64,000 nt of DNA, taken from Actinomadura coerulea. GTDB lineage: Bacteria; Actinomycetota; Actinomycetes; Streptosporangiales; Streptosporangiaceae. Positions 1 to 7,302 of the stretch are shown piece after piece; the stretch's first letter is position 1; the number at the start of each line of letters is the position of its first letter. Where the stretch lies: positions 7,192,001 to 7,256,000 of the forward strand of contig NZ_JACHMQ010000001.1 in assembly GCF_014208105.1 (NCBI RefSeq). Reading direction: 5' to 3'. The notes below the pieces were generated by a model. That model saw only the letters and a list, made by a program, of their open reading frames with translations. It was not told the origin of the DNA and did not search any database. The translations under genes and the position numbers were made by a program.

Positions 1-332
1 AGCAGCAGCGCGAAGGCGAGGAAGAAGACCACGTAACCGGCGGTCCTGCGCGCGTAGCCCTCGACGGTGATGCCGCCGGGACGGCCCGCCGCGTCGATCC
101 GTCTGCGGATCGCCGCCCGCCACGGGCTGAGCAGCTCCATGGCCGCGCCGGTGAACGGCCGTCCCACCCGGTCCGCGATCGCGTCGAGGATGAACACCTC
201 GTTCTTGGCCGCCTTGGGCGGCTCGGGCACCGCCGAGGCGGCGACCCGCTGGCCCGCGGCCACCAGCGAGACCCCCCAGGCGGCCAGGATGACGCACAGC
301 GCCGCGGCGCCGGCCATGGCCAGAATGATCAT
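1..332 (-). CDS. TadC-like type II secretion F-family membrane protein (partial)
   Basis: Inner-membrane platform protein of a Tad/Flp pilus, expected to work with TadB as the base on which the CpaF ATPase acts. Only the first ~110 residues are present; the gene runs off the left edge of the window. The visible part starts MIILAMAG, has an N-terminal membrane segment at about residues 1-26, then a cytosolic stretch containing GRPFTGAAMELL and a second hydrophobic segment (GYVVFFLAFALLL) at the edge. The ATG is 15 bases downstream of the stop of tadB and is preceded by GGTGGA as ribosome binding site. It is the last visible gene of the minus-strand Tad operon. The TadC assignment rests on gene order and on the F-family-like layout, since the diagnostic C-terminal domain is outside the window. 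Confidence 0.7.
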   Translation of the reverse strand, partial: MIILAMAGAAALCVILAAWGVSLVAAGQRVAASAVPEPPKAAKNEVFILDAIADRVGRPFTGAAMELLSPWRAAIRRRIDAAGRPGGITVEGYARRTAGYVVFFLAFALL

Positions 333-347
333 TGTTCGTCCACCGCC

Positions 348-1280
348 TCACACGTCGATCCGGGTGATCCGGCCGATGACGACCAGGCCGACCACGAACA
401 TCGCGGCCGCGGCGGCGAGGACGATCTGACCGCCGAGGTGCTCGCTCATGGTGCGCAGCGCCCCCGGCACCATGAAGTTGATCATCATGACGCCGATCAC
501 GCTGAACCCGCCGACGACCCAGTTGGTCACCACCGCCTCGCCCATGATCGTCTTGACCTCGCGGCGGGTCTCCTTGCGCTCCTCCAGGGTGCTGGCGATG
601 GTGCGCAGCGCGGTGACCAGCGACCCGCCCGCCCGCGCCGACACGAGCAGGGTGCTGATCAGCACGCCGAGCTCCCGGGACGGCAGCCGCCCGCCGAGGT
701 CGCGCAGCGCGTCCTCGACCGACTGGCCGAGGCGCAGCGCGTCGGCGGTGCGCCGCACCTCCTCCCCGGCCGGGTCGGCGAGCTCGTCGGCGGCGATCTC
801 GATGGCGGTGCGCATCACCAGCCCGGCGTGCGTGGCGTTGCCCAGCACCCGCGCCAGCTCGGGCAGCTGGGCGATGAACGCCTCGCGGCGCCGGTCCTCC
901 TTGCGGCGCAGGTAGGCGAGGAAGGCGAAGCCGACGCCGATCGCGGCGGCCACCCCGAACACCGGCGCGATCCACTGGCTGATCAGCACGATCGCCGCCA
1001 GCCCGCTGCCCGTCATGAGCAGCACGAGCGTGGACACCCGCATCCGCATCCCCGAGGCCGCGAGCCGCCGGGCCAGCGCCTGCCCGACCGCGGTGCGCCG
1101 CAGCACGACGTCCAGCCGGCCGAGCAGGCCGTCGATGCGGTCGCCCTCGCCGCCGATCTCGGTGCGGGCCATCAGCCGGCGCTGCTGCCCCCAGCCCGCG
1201 ACCAGGTCGCCGATGCCCCAGGTCGCCACGGCGAGGACGGCGGCCAGCATCGCCAGGATCACCGGGAGTGGAAGGCTCAT
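348..1280 (-). CDS. tadB: TadB-like type II secretion F-family protein
   Basis: Tad pilus inner-membrane platform subunit of 310 aa. A first membrane helix lies at about residues 4-26, a helical pair at about 76-110, the cytosolic type II secretion F domain with the segments RREAFIAQLPELARVLGNA and GLVMRTAIEIAADEL follows, and two C-terminal helices lie at about 253-303. The F domain pattern (VLISTLLVSARAGGSL, LEERKETRREVKTIMGEA) is the usual one for TadB/TadC and PilC-type proteins. The start codon overlaps the stop of cpaF by 4 bases (ATGA), so the two are translationally coupled. TadB versus TadC is decided by its position immediately after the ATPase gene. It probably assembles with the next gene product into a heteromeric platform. 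Confidence 0.85.
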   Translation of the reverse strand: MSLPLPVILAMLAAVLAVATWGIGDLVAGWGQQRRLMARTEIGGEGDRIDGLLGRLDVVLRRTAVGQALARRLAASGMRMRVSTLVLLMTGSGLAAIVLISQWIAPVFGVAAAIGVGFAFLAYLRRKEDRRREAFIAQLPELARVLGNATHAGLVMRTAIEIAADELADPAGEEVRRTADALRLGQSVEDALRDLGGRLPSRELGVLISTLLVSARAGGSLVTALRTIASTLEERKETRREVKTIMGEAVVTNWVVGGFSVIGVMMINFMVPGALRTMSEHLGGQIVLAAAAAMFVVGLVVIGRITRIDV

Positions 1281-2632
1281 GAGGACTGCTCCCCTCGCAG
1301 GCGGCCGCCGGGATGCGCGGTCCCGTTCGGGGACGGCGCGCCGGCGAACGCGGGCGGCACGCTCTCCCCGGCGTGGAAGAGCTTGGTCAGCAGGTCCCGC
1401 GGCAGCGGGACCGGCCGGAAGCGCCCGCGCACGACCCGGTCCGCGCCGATCGGATCGGACTCGAACCGCATCACGGGACGCGTGGTGATCTCGCCGCGCC
1501 GGGCGTGCTCCAGCATCGCCACCTCGACGATGCGCCGCGACCCGTCCGGGCCCCGGGCGAGCTGCACGATCACGTCGACGGCGCTGCCGATCTGGTCGCG
1601 GATCGCCTCGAACGGCAGCCGCACGTCGCTCATGCTGGCCAGCGTCTGCAACCGGTACACCGCGTCCTCGGTGGAGTTGGCGTGCACGGTCACCAGCGAG
1701 CCGTCGTGGCCGGTGTTCATCGCCTGGAGCATGTCCAGCGTCTCGCCGCCGCGGACCTCGCCGACGATGATCCGGTCGGGCCGCATGCGCAGCGCGTTGC
1801 GTACCAGGTCGCGGATGGTGATCGCGCCCTTGCCCTCGATGTTGGCCGGACGCGACTCCAGCGACAGCACGTGCTCCTGCTTGAGCCGCAGCTCCGCCGA
1901 GTCCTCGATGGTGACGATGCGCTCGGACTCGGGCACGAACGCCGACAGCGCGTTCAGCATGGTGGTCTTGCCGGTACCGGTGCCGCCGGCGATGACCAGG
2001 TTGAGCCGGGCGCGCACGAACGCGGCCAGCAGCATGCCGGTGGCCTGGTCCATGGAGCCCAGCGAGACCAGCTCCTCGACGCTGTAGGAGCGCGGGAACC
2101 GGCGGATCGTCAGGATCGGCCCGACCAGCGACAGCGGCGGAATGATCACGTTGACGCGCTCGCCGGTGGGCAGCCGGGCGTCCACCATCGGGCTCGACTC
2201 GTCCACCCGCCGGTTCACCTGGGCGACGATCCGGTCGATGGTCTGGTACAGCTGGTCCTCGTTGGCGAACCCCGCGTCCAGCCGGTGGACCCGGCCCGCC
2301 CGCTCCACGAAGATCGAGTCCGGGCCGTTCACCATGATCTCGGTGACGGTCGGGTCGGCGAGCAGCGGCTCCAGCACGCCGAGGCCGAGGGCCTCGTCCA
2401 CCACCCGGCGGATCAGGCCGGCGCGCTCCCCGGCGGCCAGCACCGGGCCCTCCCGGGTCACCAGCAGGCCGACGACCTTCTCCAGCCGGGCCCGCCGCTG
2501 CGCCATCGTCAGCCGCGCCAGCTCGTCGAGGTTCACCTCCTCCAGCAGGCGCTGCCGCCAGTGCTGGACGGTGCTCTTGCTCATCCGGTCGCTGGACGAC
2601 CGGTCGTCGTCGAGACGGTCCTTGAGTGCCAT
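1277..2632 (-). CDS. cpaF: CpaF/TadA-type secretion ATPase
   Basis: Hexameric ATPase that powers assembly and retraction of a Tad (Flp) pilus at the cytosolic face of the membrane. The protein has 451 aa. An N-terminal helical region (to about residue 95) is followed by the NTD2-type segment with PTVTEIMVNGPDSIFVER (about 94-111) and the RecA-like core: Walker A GGTGTGKTT at about 216-224, Asp box around IVTIEDSAELRL, Walker B/His box region RPDRIIVGEVRGGE followed by MLQAMNTGHDGSLVTVHANS. All key motifs of the GspE/VirB11 superfamily are intact. It starts 4 bases after the tadE stop and ends overlapping tadB. A Pro-rich 40-residue tail ends the protein. CpaF is preferred over VirB11 because of the flanking cpaB, cpaE and tad genes. 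Confidence 0.93.
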   Translation of the reverse strand: MALKDRLDDDRSSSDRMSKSTVQHWRQRLLEEVNLDELARLTMAQRRARLEKVVGLLVTREGPVLAAGERAGLIRRVVDEALGLGVLEPLLADPTVTEIMVNGPDSIFVERAGRVHRLDAGFANEDQLYQTIDRIVAQVNRRVDESSPMVDARLPTGERVNVIIPPLSLVGPILTIRRFPRSYSVEELVSLGSMDQATGMLLAAFVRARLNLVIAGGTGTGKTTMLNALSAFVPESERIVTIEDSAELRLKQEHVLSLESRPANIEGKGAITIRDLVRNALRMRPDRIIVGEVRGGETLDMLQAMNTGHDGSLVTVHANSTEDAVYRLQTLASMSDVRLPFEAIRDQIGSAVDVIVQLARGPDGSRRIVEVAMLEHARRGEITTRPVMRFESDPIGADRVVRGRFRPVPLPRDLLTKLFHAGESVPPAFAGAPSPNGTAHPGGRLRGEQSS

Positions 2633-2635
2633 CGG

Positions 2636-3022
2636 CTATCCCAGCGGCATGGTGACGGTCCGGTTCACGGTGTAGTCGAGGGGGACCCCCTTGAACAGCA
2701 CCGGCAACCTGGCCTCCACATGGCAGTACACGGCGTCGGCTCCGGCCACCTCGGTCCGCCCTCCATCGATCTTGTAGTCGTTCAGCCAGTACGGCCTGAC
2801 CCGGTTCGCGTACTCGACGCAGCGGGACGGGTCGTAGTGCTGGGCGGCCTCGCGGGCCCCGGTGCGGGCGATGTTCTCCACGCGCGACACCGTGGTGAAG
2901 GAGATGTACGCCTGGAAGGCGACGAAGACGACGAGGAGCGCGACCGGGAGAACGCCCGCGAACTCCACCGCGGCCGCGCCCGCGTCCCGGCGCCGAAAGT
3001 CATGCGCCGCCACGTCCCTCAC
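2636..3022 (-). CDS. TadE-like pilus assembly protein
   Basis: Small pseudopilin-like protein (128 aa) of the Tad system. After a basic N-terminus it shows the TadE signature DAGAAAVEFAGVLPVALLVVF, in which a conserved Glu sits at the start of the single membrane helix (about residues 15-40), and then an extracytoplasmic domain rich in Arg and Tyr with two Cys (RCVEYANRV and VYCHVEARLP) that may form a disulfide. The ATG overlaps the stop of the preceding cpaE-tadE fusion gene by 4 bases. TadE/TadF pseudopilins normally occur in pairs; here the partner seems to be the TadE-like domain fused to the CpaE ATPase upstream. Confidence 0.85.
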   Translation of the reverse strand: MRDVAAHDFRRRDAGAAAVEFAGVLPVALLVVFVAFQAYISFTTVSRVENIARTGAREAAQHYDPSRCVEYANRVRPYWLNDYKIDGGRTEVAGADAVYCHVEARLPVLFKGVPLDYTVNRTVTMPLG

Positions 3023-4611
3023 CCCTCACCCTCATAGACGATCTTGCTTCTGGTCCGGATGCCCCACGAGCTGCGGAGCCCGGGGATGAGGACGGGGGTG
3101 TCGATGGTGACCACGGCGTAGCCGTCCACGACGTCGATCGTGAGGTGGTCGCGGTCCTTCCAGCCGCCCTTGATCCGGGCCACGGCGCGGCGCCGCACCT
3201 CCTCCCGGTTGGCTCTCGCCTCGGGCGTGTCGCGCTTGTCGTAGCCGATGACGGCGACCGCCCGGGCGGCCTCGTTCGCCGCGTGGCTGGAGTAGGTGGA
3301 CGTCAGCCCGACCAGCACGACCTGCCACACCAGCACGAGGACGAGCAGGATCAGCGGGAAGACGCCGGCGAACCCGATCGCGGCCTCGCCCCGGTCGCCC
3401 GTATCCGGCGGCGCCGGCGCCGCCGCGCCGGCGCCCTGCCCGGCCCCGGAGTCGAGCAGTCCGAGGTCCATGGCCGCCTTGCCGATCGCCTTGCGGAAGT
3501 CGGCGTTCTTCACCGCGCCGGGCGAGCCGGTGTTGGCCGCCTCCTCCAGCGCGCGGAAGACCGCCGGCACCGTCACGCCGCGCAGCGGCGAGCCGACCAT
3601 CTTCTTCGCCAGTTCGGGCTGGATCTCGTTGCGCCTGTCCTGCCGGGTGAGCAGGACGCTCACCTCGTCCTCCTTGCGGATCGCGAGCCGCGCGTACATC
3701 TGCGCCAGCCGGCGGGCCGAGCGCAGCGCCGGCACGTCCGGGGTGGTGACGATGACGGCCTCGTCCGCGAGCTCCACCGCCATCGCGTTGGCGTCGGCGA
3801 GATGGGTGCCGCCGTCCACGATCACCACGTCGTACCGGGACCGGATGACGGTGAGGATCTGCCGCACCGCGCGGGCCGAGATCTCCTCCGCGTCCTCGCC
3901 GTTGGCGGGCGCGAGCAGCAGGTGCGGGCCCGCCGGGTGGACGAACAGCGCCTCGGCCACGACCGCCCCGTCGAGGTCGCCGGCCGCCGCGGCGAGGTCG
4001 GCCAGGCTGTGCCGGTGCTGGACGTCGAGGTAGCCCGGGATGTCGCCGTTCTGCAGGTCCATGTCGACCAGGCACACCGTCCGCCCGGCGCTGGACACGG
4101 CGATGGCGAGGTGGATCGCCAGCGTGGTCGTGCCGACGCCGCCCTTCGCGCCGGTGAGCGTGACCAGCCTGGCCATGCGGCCCGGGCGGCCGGGGATCTC
4201 GGCGGAGGTGAAGTGCCGGCGCATGCTGCGCGACCACTCCGACGCCTGCTGGACGCGGTTCTGCAGCTCCGAAAGGGTCGGCTCGTTGGAGATCACCCCG
4301 CGCGCGCCGGCCGCCATCGCCGCCGCCAGCATCTCGGCCGTCGCGTCGTCGGCGATCAGGATGACGGCGAGCTGGGGCTGGCGGATCACCAGGTCGCGGA
4401 TGAGATCGAGCGCCGGCAGCGGCCCGAGGCCCTGGTGCACCAGGACCACGTCGAGGTTCGGGGTCGTCGCGACCGTTCCCGCCAGGTGGTTGGACGTCGT
4501 CTCGACCGCGACGAGCTCGATGTCGGGGATCTCGCGGAACTGCCCGCTGAGGGAGGCGGCGAGATCGCGGTCCTCGGCGCCGAGGAGGACTTGGATGTTC
4601 ACCGGTCTCAC
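3019..4611 (-). CDS. cpaE: CpaE-type MinD-like ATPase fused to a TadE-like pseudopilin domain
   Basis: Predicted localisation ATPase of the Tad pilus, 530 aa, with an unusual C-terminal extension. Residues 1-120 form an atypical receiver-like domain as in CpaE. Residues 145-385 are a ParA/MinD ATPase with the deviant Walker A GAKGGVGTTT (154-163), LVDMDLQNGD (switch I) and VVIVDGGTH (Walker B). A Gly/Ala/Pro linker (388-404) leads into a TadE-like module: GDRGEAAIGFAGVFP at 405 with a membrane helix at about 413-436 and an extracytoplasmic tail to 530. The reading frame is continuous and codon use is uniform, so it looks like a true fusion. It overlaps cpaB (4 bases) upstream and tadE (4 bases) downstream. 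The topology implies that the ATPase is membrane-tethered; prepilin peptidase processing at an internal site is unlikely. Confidence 0.85.
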   Translation of the reverse strand: MRPVNIQVLLGAEDRDLAASLSGQFREIPDIELVAVETTSNHLAGTVATTPNLDVVLVHQGLGPLPALDLIRDLVIRQPQLAVILIADDATAEMLAAAMAAGARGVISNEPTLSELQNRVQQASEWSRSMRRHFTSAEIPGRPGRMARLVTLTGAKGGVGTTTLAIHLAIAVSSAGRTVCLVDMDLQNGDIPGYLDVQHRHSLADLAAAAGDLDGAVVAEALFVHPAGPHLLLAPANGEDAEEISARAVRQILTVIRSRYDVVIVDGGTHLADANAMAVELADEAVIVTTPDVPALRSARRLAQMYARLAIRKEDEVSVLLTRQDRRNEIQPELAKKMVGSPLRGVTVPAVFRALEEAANTGSPGAVKNADFRKAIGKAAMDLGLLDSGAGQGAGAAAPAPPDTGDRGEAAIGFAGVFPLILLVLVLVWQVVLVGLTSTYSSHAANEAARAVAVIGYDKRDTPEARANREEVRRRAVARIKGGWKDRDHLTIDVVDGYAVVTIDTPVLIPGLRSSWGIRTRSKIVYEGEG

Positions 4612-5315
4612 CTCGCCGGGAGCGTTTCGCAGACCGGCGGGAGCCGGGTGCCGTCCAGGCCGGTTCCGGCCCCGCCGATGAGGGCGAGCCTGATCTTCGT
4701 CGCGAAGCTCTCCTCACGGGTGAGCTTGAGGCTGTCCTGCGCGCTCAGCGCGAAGGTGATCGGAACCTGGGACTGCGTCACCGAGCTGTTCTTCTCGTCC
4801 TTGACCTGGGTCTCCTGCCCGATCTGGATGACCCTCGCCGCCCGGACGATCCGCGCCGCGCAGGACTGCTGCTGGTTCCCCTTCTGCGTCTGGTAGGTCG
4901 CGTAGATGTCGACGGGCATGCCCTCGTGGACCTTGCCCGCCACGCCCGTCTCCGCGTCGATCATGATCGCGATCTCGCGCTGGCCGGGCTGGAGCGTCGG
5001 GCCGGGGACGAGCATCCCCGTCTGCAGGTAGGCCCCCGCCGGGAGATCGGCGGCCGCGACCTTGCCGGCGAGCGCCGCGGTGTCGGTCACCATCGTCTGC
5101 GGCGACCACCGCTTCGGCACCCGGATGCGGTCGAGGTCCGCGGCGGTGACCGGGCCGAAGGCGGGGACGGCGCGCTTGAGCACGAGCACGTCGGTCTTCA
5201 CACCGACCTCGGCCCGAACAGAGCCGACATAGCCGATGATGCTGATGAACACGGCAACGGCGCCGAGCGCAGCCAGGATCATCAGCAGAACTCCACGTCG
5301 CTGGCGCGGGTTCAT
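4608..5315 (-). CDS. cpaB: CpaB/RcpC-like Flp pilus assembly protein, SAF domain
   Basis: Periplasm-side pilus assembly factor of 235 aa. It has a short basic N-terminus, one membrane helix at about residues 8-30 (RGVLLMILAALGAVAVF), then a SAF domain (VLVLKRAVPAFGPVTAADLDRIRVP, about 44-68, and the LPAGAYLQTGML stretch) and the conserved RcpC segment LQPGQREIAIMIDAETGVAGKV. In other bacteria CpaB/RcpC binds or modifies the pilus secretion channel or cell-wall glycan; in a monoderm actinomycete a cell-wall role is inferred. The start is 35 bases after the upstream gene, and its stop overlaps the cpaE start, which places it in the same operon. Two Cys (QQQSCAAR, PPVCETLP) could pair. Confidence 0.85.
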   Translation of the reverse strand: MNPRQRRGVLLMILAALGAVAVFISIIGYVGSVRAEVGVKTDVLVLKRAVPAFGPVTAADLDRIRVPKRWSPQTMVTDTAALAGKVAAADLPAGAYLQTGMLVPGPTLQPGQREIAIMIDAETGVAGKVHEGMPVDIYATYQTQKGNQQQSCAARIVRAARVIQIGQETQVKDEKNSSVTQSQVPITFALSAQDSLKLTREESFATKIRLALIGGAGTGLDGTRLPPVCETLPAR

Positions 5316-5350
5316 GGGACTCCGTTTCTGGTCGGGGGGTCAGGGAGGCT

Positions 5351-6700
5351 TCACTGGCGGCGCGGCGGACGGAAGACGACGGTTCCTGCGCGCCACTCGT
5401 CGTCGGGAGTCGTCCGGGGCGTCGGCTCCGGCGGGGGGTCCGGGGCCGCGTCCTGCGCGGCGCCGTTGAGGAGCGTGGTGAGGGACGGGGCGTCGCCGGT
5501 CTGGTCGGGCGGCGCCGGCGGAGGCGCCGGCGGCGGACCTCCGCCCTGGCGGCGCGGGTACTGCGGGCGCGTCGGGGGCGCCTCCTCGTCTGGCTGGACC
5601 GGCGAAGGCGGGCCGGGCTGAGACGCGGGGGGATGCGGAGCCTGCGGCCAGGACGGCTGCGGCGGGACGGCCGGCCGCTGGACCTGCGGGGGAGCCGGCG
5701 CCTGGTGCTGGGGCTGGGACGGGGACGGCTGGGACGGTAAGGGCTGGGACGGTAAGGGCTGGGACGGTAAGGGCTGGGACGGTAAGGGCTGGGGAGGCTG
5801 GTGCCCCGAGGGCTGGGGGGACGGCCGCTGGGGGTGACCGGAGGGAACGGATCCGGCGGGCGCCGCCTCCCGGGCCGGCTGCACCATGAGGCAGAACGGG
5901 CACTCGGGCAGGGCGGTCGGTTCGCCGCACCATCCGCACGGCCTGTACGGAGAGCCGGCCAGCAGGCTCCGCAGCGCCTGCGGGTGTCCGCTGAACGCGA
6001 CGAACTCGGTGTACTTCTTCGTCCCCCAGTACTCCGCGCCCATCGGCTGCGGGGCCACCGCGGTCGACGTCACCGCGGCGAGCACCGGCTGCATCCTGTC
6101 CTGGAGCCAGCCGGCATCGCCGTTCGCGTCGGCCACGAGCATCAGCACGGGGTCGGCGGGCCGCGACGTCAGCCGCGGGACGGGCTTGGAGGCGGTGATG
6201 CGGTGCACCGCGGGGTGCGCGCCGGCCGTCACCGCGAACCCGCCGCCGGGCAGATAGGAGGAGACGTGCGCCCCGAGCCCGGTCTTGACGTGCTCCAGGC
6301 GGGCCACGCTGTTCACCCAGGCCCCCGCCTGAAGGGTCTCGCAGAGCCGGTGGGCGAGAGTCGCGAGGACGCCGGGCCGTGCGTGGGCCGACGCGAACGC
6401 CAACTGGTCGGCGACCAGCGACAGCGCGAGCGGCGGGACGTCCAGCGGCAGCCCGGCGATCCGGTCGGTGAGCAGGGCGGAGCGTGCCAGGCGCACCAGC
6501 CGTTGCGCGCGGCCCCTCCTCCACGCCGGATACAGCACCAGCACGGCGCCGCGCTGCCGCAGGGCGTGCGCCATGTGGTCGACGAAGGCGGGCGCGGCCT
6601 CGTCGCCCGGGCCCTTTACGGCCACCCGCTGAGCGACCGTGGCCTGCAGGACGCCCGTGCTGGGGAAGTCTCCGACGAGCACCACCGCGGTCACGGGCAC
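5351..6700 (-). CDS. Unknown Pro/Gln-rich protein with zinc-ribbon-like Cys motif, first gene of Tad operon
   Basis: 449 aa, GTG start. I do not recognise the family; it is loosely reminiscent of actinobacterial DUF4192-type proteins, but this is not secure. Residues 1-250 form a globular domain (VTAVVLVGDFPSTGVLQATV, RGAVLVLYPAWRRGRA, DPVLMLVADANGDAGWLQDRM). At about 255-275 a CGWC...CPFC motif could bind zinc. The rest is low-complexity Pro/Gln/Ser, including a pentapeptide repeat (PLPSQ)n whose Leu residues are encoded by TTA in four consecutive units. TTA is extremely rare in such genomes and in Streptomyces makes translation depend on the bldA tRNA. It is the first gene after the operon promoter and ends 35 bases before cpaB, so it may be a cytosolic accessory or regulator of the Tad system. 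Confidence 0.65.
   Translation of the reverse strand: MPVTAVVLVGDFPSTGVLQATVAQRVAVKGPGDEAAPAFVDHMAHALRQRGAVLVLYPAWRRGRAQRLVRLARSALLTDRIAGLPLDVPPLALSLVADQLAFASAHARPGVLATLAHRLCETLQAGAWVNSVARLEHVKTGLGAHVSSYLPGGGFAVTAGAHPAVHRITASKPVPRLTSRPADPVLMLVADANGDAGWLQDRMQPVLAAVTSTAVAPQPMGAEYWGTKKYTEFVAFSGHPQALRSLLAGSPYRPCGWCGEPTALPECPFCLMVQPAREAAPAGSVPSGHPQRPSPQPSGHQPPQPLPSQPLPSQPLPSQPLPSQPSPSQPQHQAPAPPQVQRPAVPPQPSWPQAPHPPASQPGPPSPVQPDEEAPPTRPQYPRRQGGGPPPAPPPAPPDQTGDAPSLTTLLNGAAQDAAPDPPPEPTPRTTPDDEWRAGTVVFRPPRRQ
5711..5785 (-). repeat. 15-bp tandem repeat, five units, encoding PLPSQ
   Basis: The unit gggctgggacggtaa occurs perfectly at 5741-5755, 5756-5770 and 5771-5785, with a one-base variant at 5726-5740 and a more diverged unit at 5711-5725. 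Read on the minus strand each perfect unit contributes a TTA leucine codon. The unit is a multiple of three, so copy-number change would keep the frame and alter only the number of TTA codons. Confidence 0.95.
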
Positions 6701-6795
6701 CCCAGATGATCTTTAGGCCTCACCGGGCGGAACCCTCCCGTCCTGAACGGTGACCGAACGGCAGACGATCTATTCGCCTGGTCACGGAATCGCTG

Positions 6796-6825
6796 ACTAT
6801 AGTCATTACGGCTGTCACCATTCAA
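6796..6825 (-). promoter_or_regulatory. Predicted sigma70-type promoter of the Tad operon
   Basis: On the minus strand TTGAAT (6825-6820) and TATAGT (6801-6796) are separated by 18 bases, a good match to the housekeeping consensus in an otherwise GC-rich genome. The -10 element lies inside a perfect 12-bp palindrome tgactatagtca (6794-6805), which could be an operator. Transcription would start near 6789, giving a leader of about 90 bases before the first gene at 6700. Confidence 0.55.
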
Positions 6826-7037
6826 GGGATTAGTCCTTCCGGCAGGGATGTCGGCGCCAATACCGGGGAGCATCGCATTGTTCGATGCCACGTGCGGCAC
6901 CAAGGTTCCCGGGGCCGGTGACACGTTCGAGAAATCCTGTCACATCCGTCCTGACACGCGGTCGACGGAATAGGTGTTCTGCCTGCTCAGGGCGCGTGAG
7001 TGCGAGAGTCGTCCGCCGCCGCCGCCGACGCACTCCC

Positions 7038-7063
7038 GGGAGAGTGGAATTTTCCACTCTCCC
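7038..7063. promoter_or_regulatory. 26-bp perfect inverted repeat in divergent intergenic region
   Basis: Arms of 12 bases (gggagagtggaa / ttccactctccc) flank a central tt. It lies in the ~600-bp region between the minus-strand Tad operon and the plus-strand amidotransferase gene, so a transcription terminator is not expected from gene order. An operator for a dimeric regulator, or a stable hairpin in a leader RNA, is possible. The remainder of 6701-7302 shows no convincing gene. Confidence 0.5.
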
Positions 7064-7302
7064 TCCGGAGGCCGCCCTGCCTGGCCATTCTCGCCGAAGT
7101 GCCGAGTGTTGATCAACGGCGAGTGAAAGGTCCACATGCGGCCAGGGAAGTAGGCCCCAGGGCCCTGGACAGATCCGTACCCCGGATGCGCGATCAATGA
7201 TTGGAATTAATCGGGACCAATGTGGCTGATGGGGCGATACTGGCGAACGGGGCCGGGGGAAGAGGCTCGAACCGTCCGGGCGCGGCCCGCATCTCAACCT
7301 GC

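Noticed and set aside
6830..7297. Open frames on both strands in the region between the Tad operon and the amidotransferase gene
   Set aside because: No ribosome binding sites, unrelated codon use, no similarity; the region carries promoter and palindrome features.
7201..7302. Longer N-terminus for the glutamine amidotransferase
   Set aside because: It would place the catalytic Cys internally, not directly after the initiator Met, and the extra sequence has no recognisable features.
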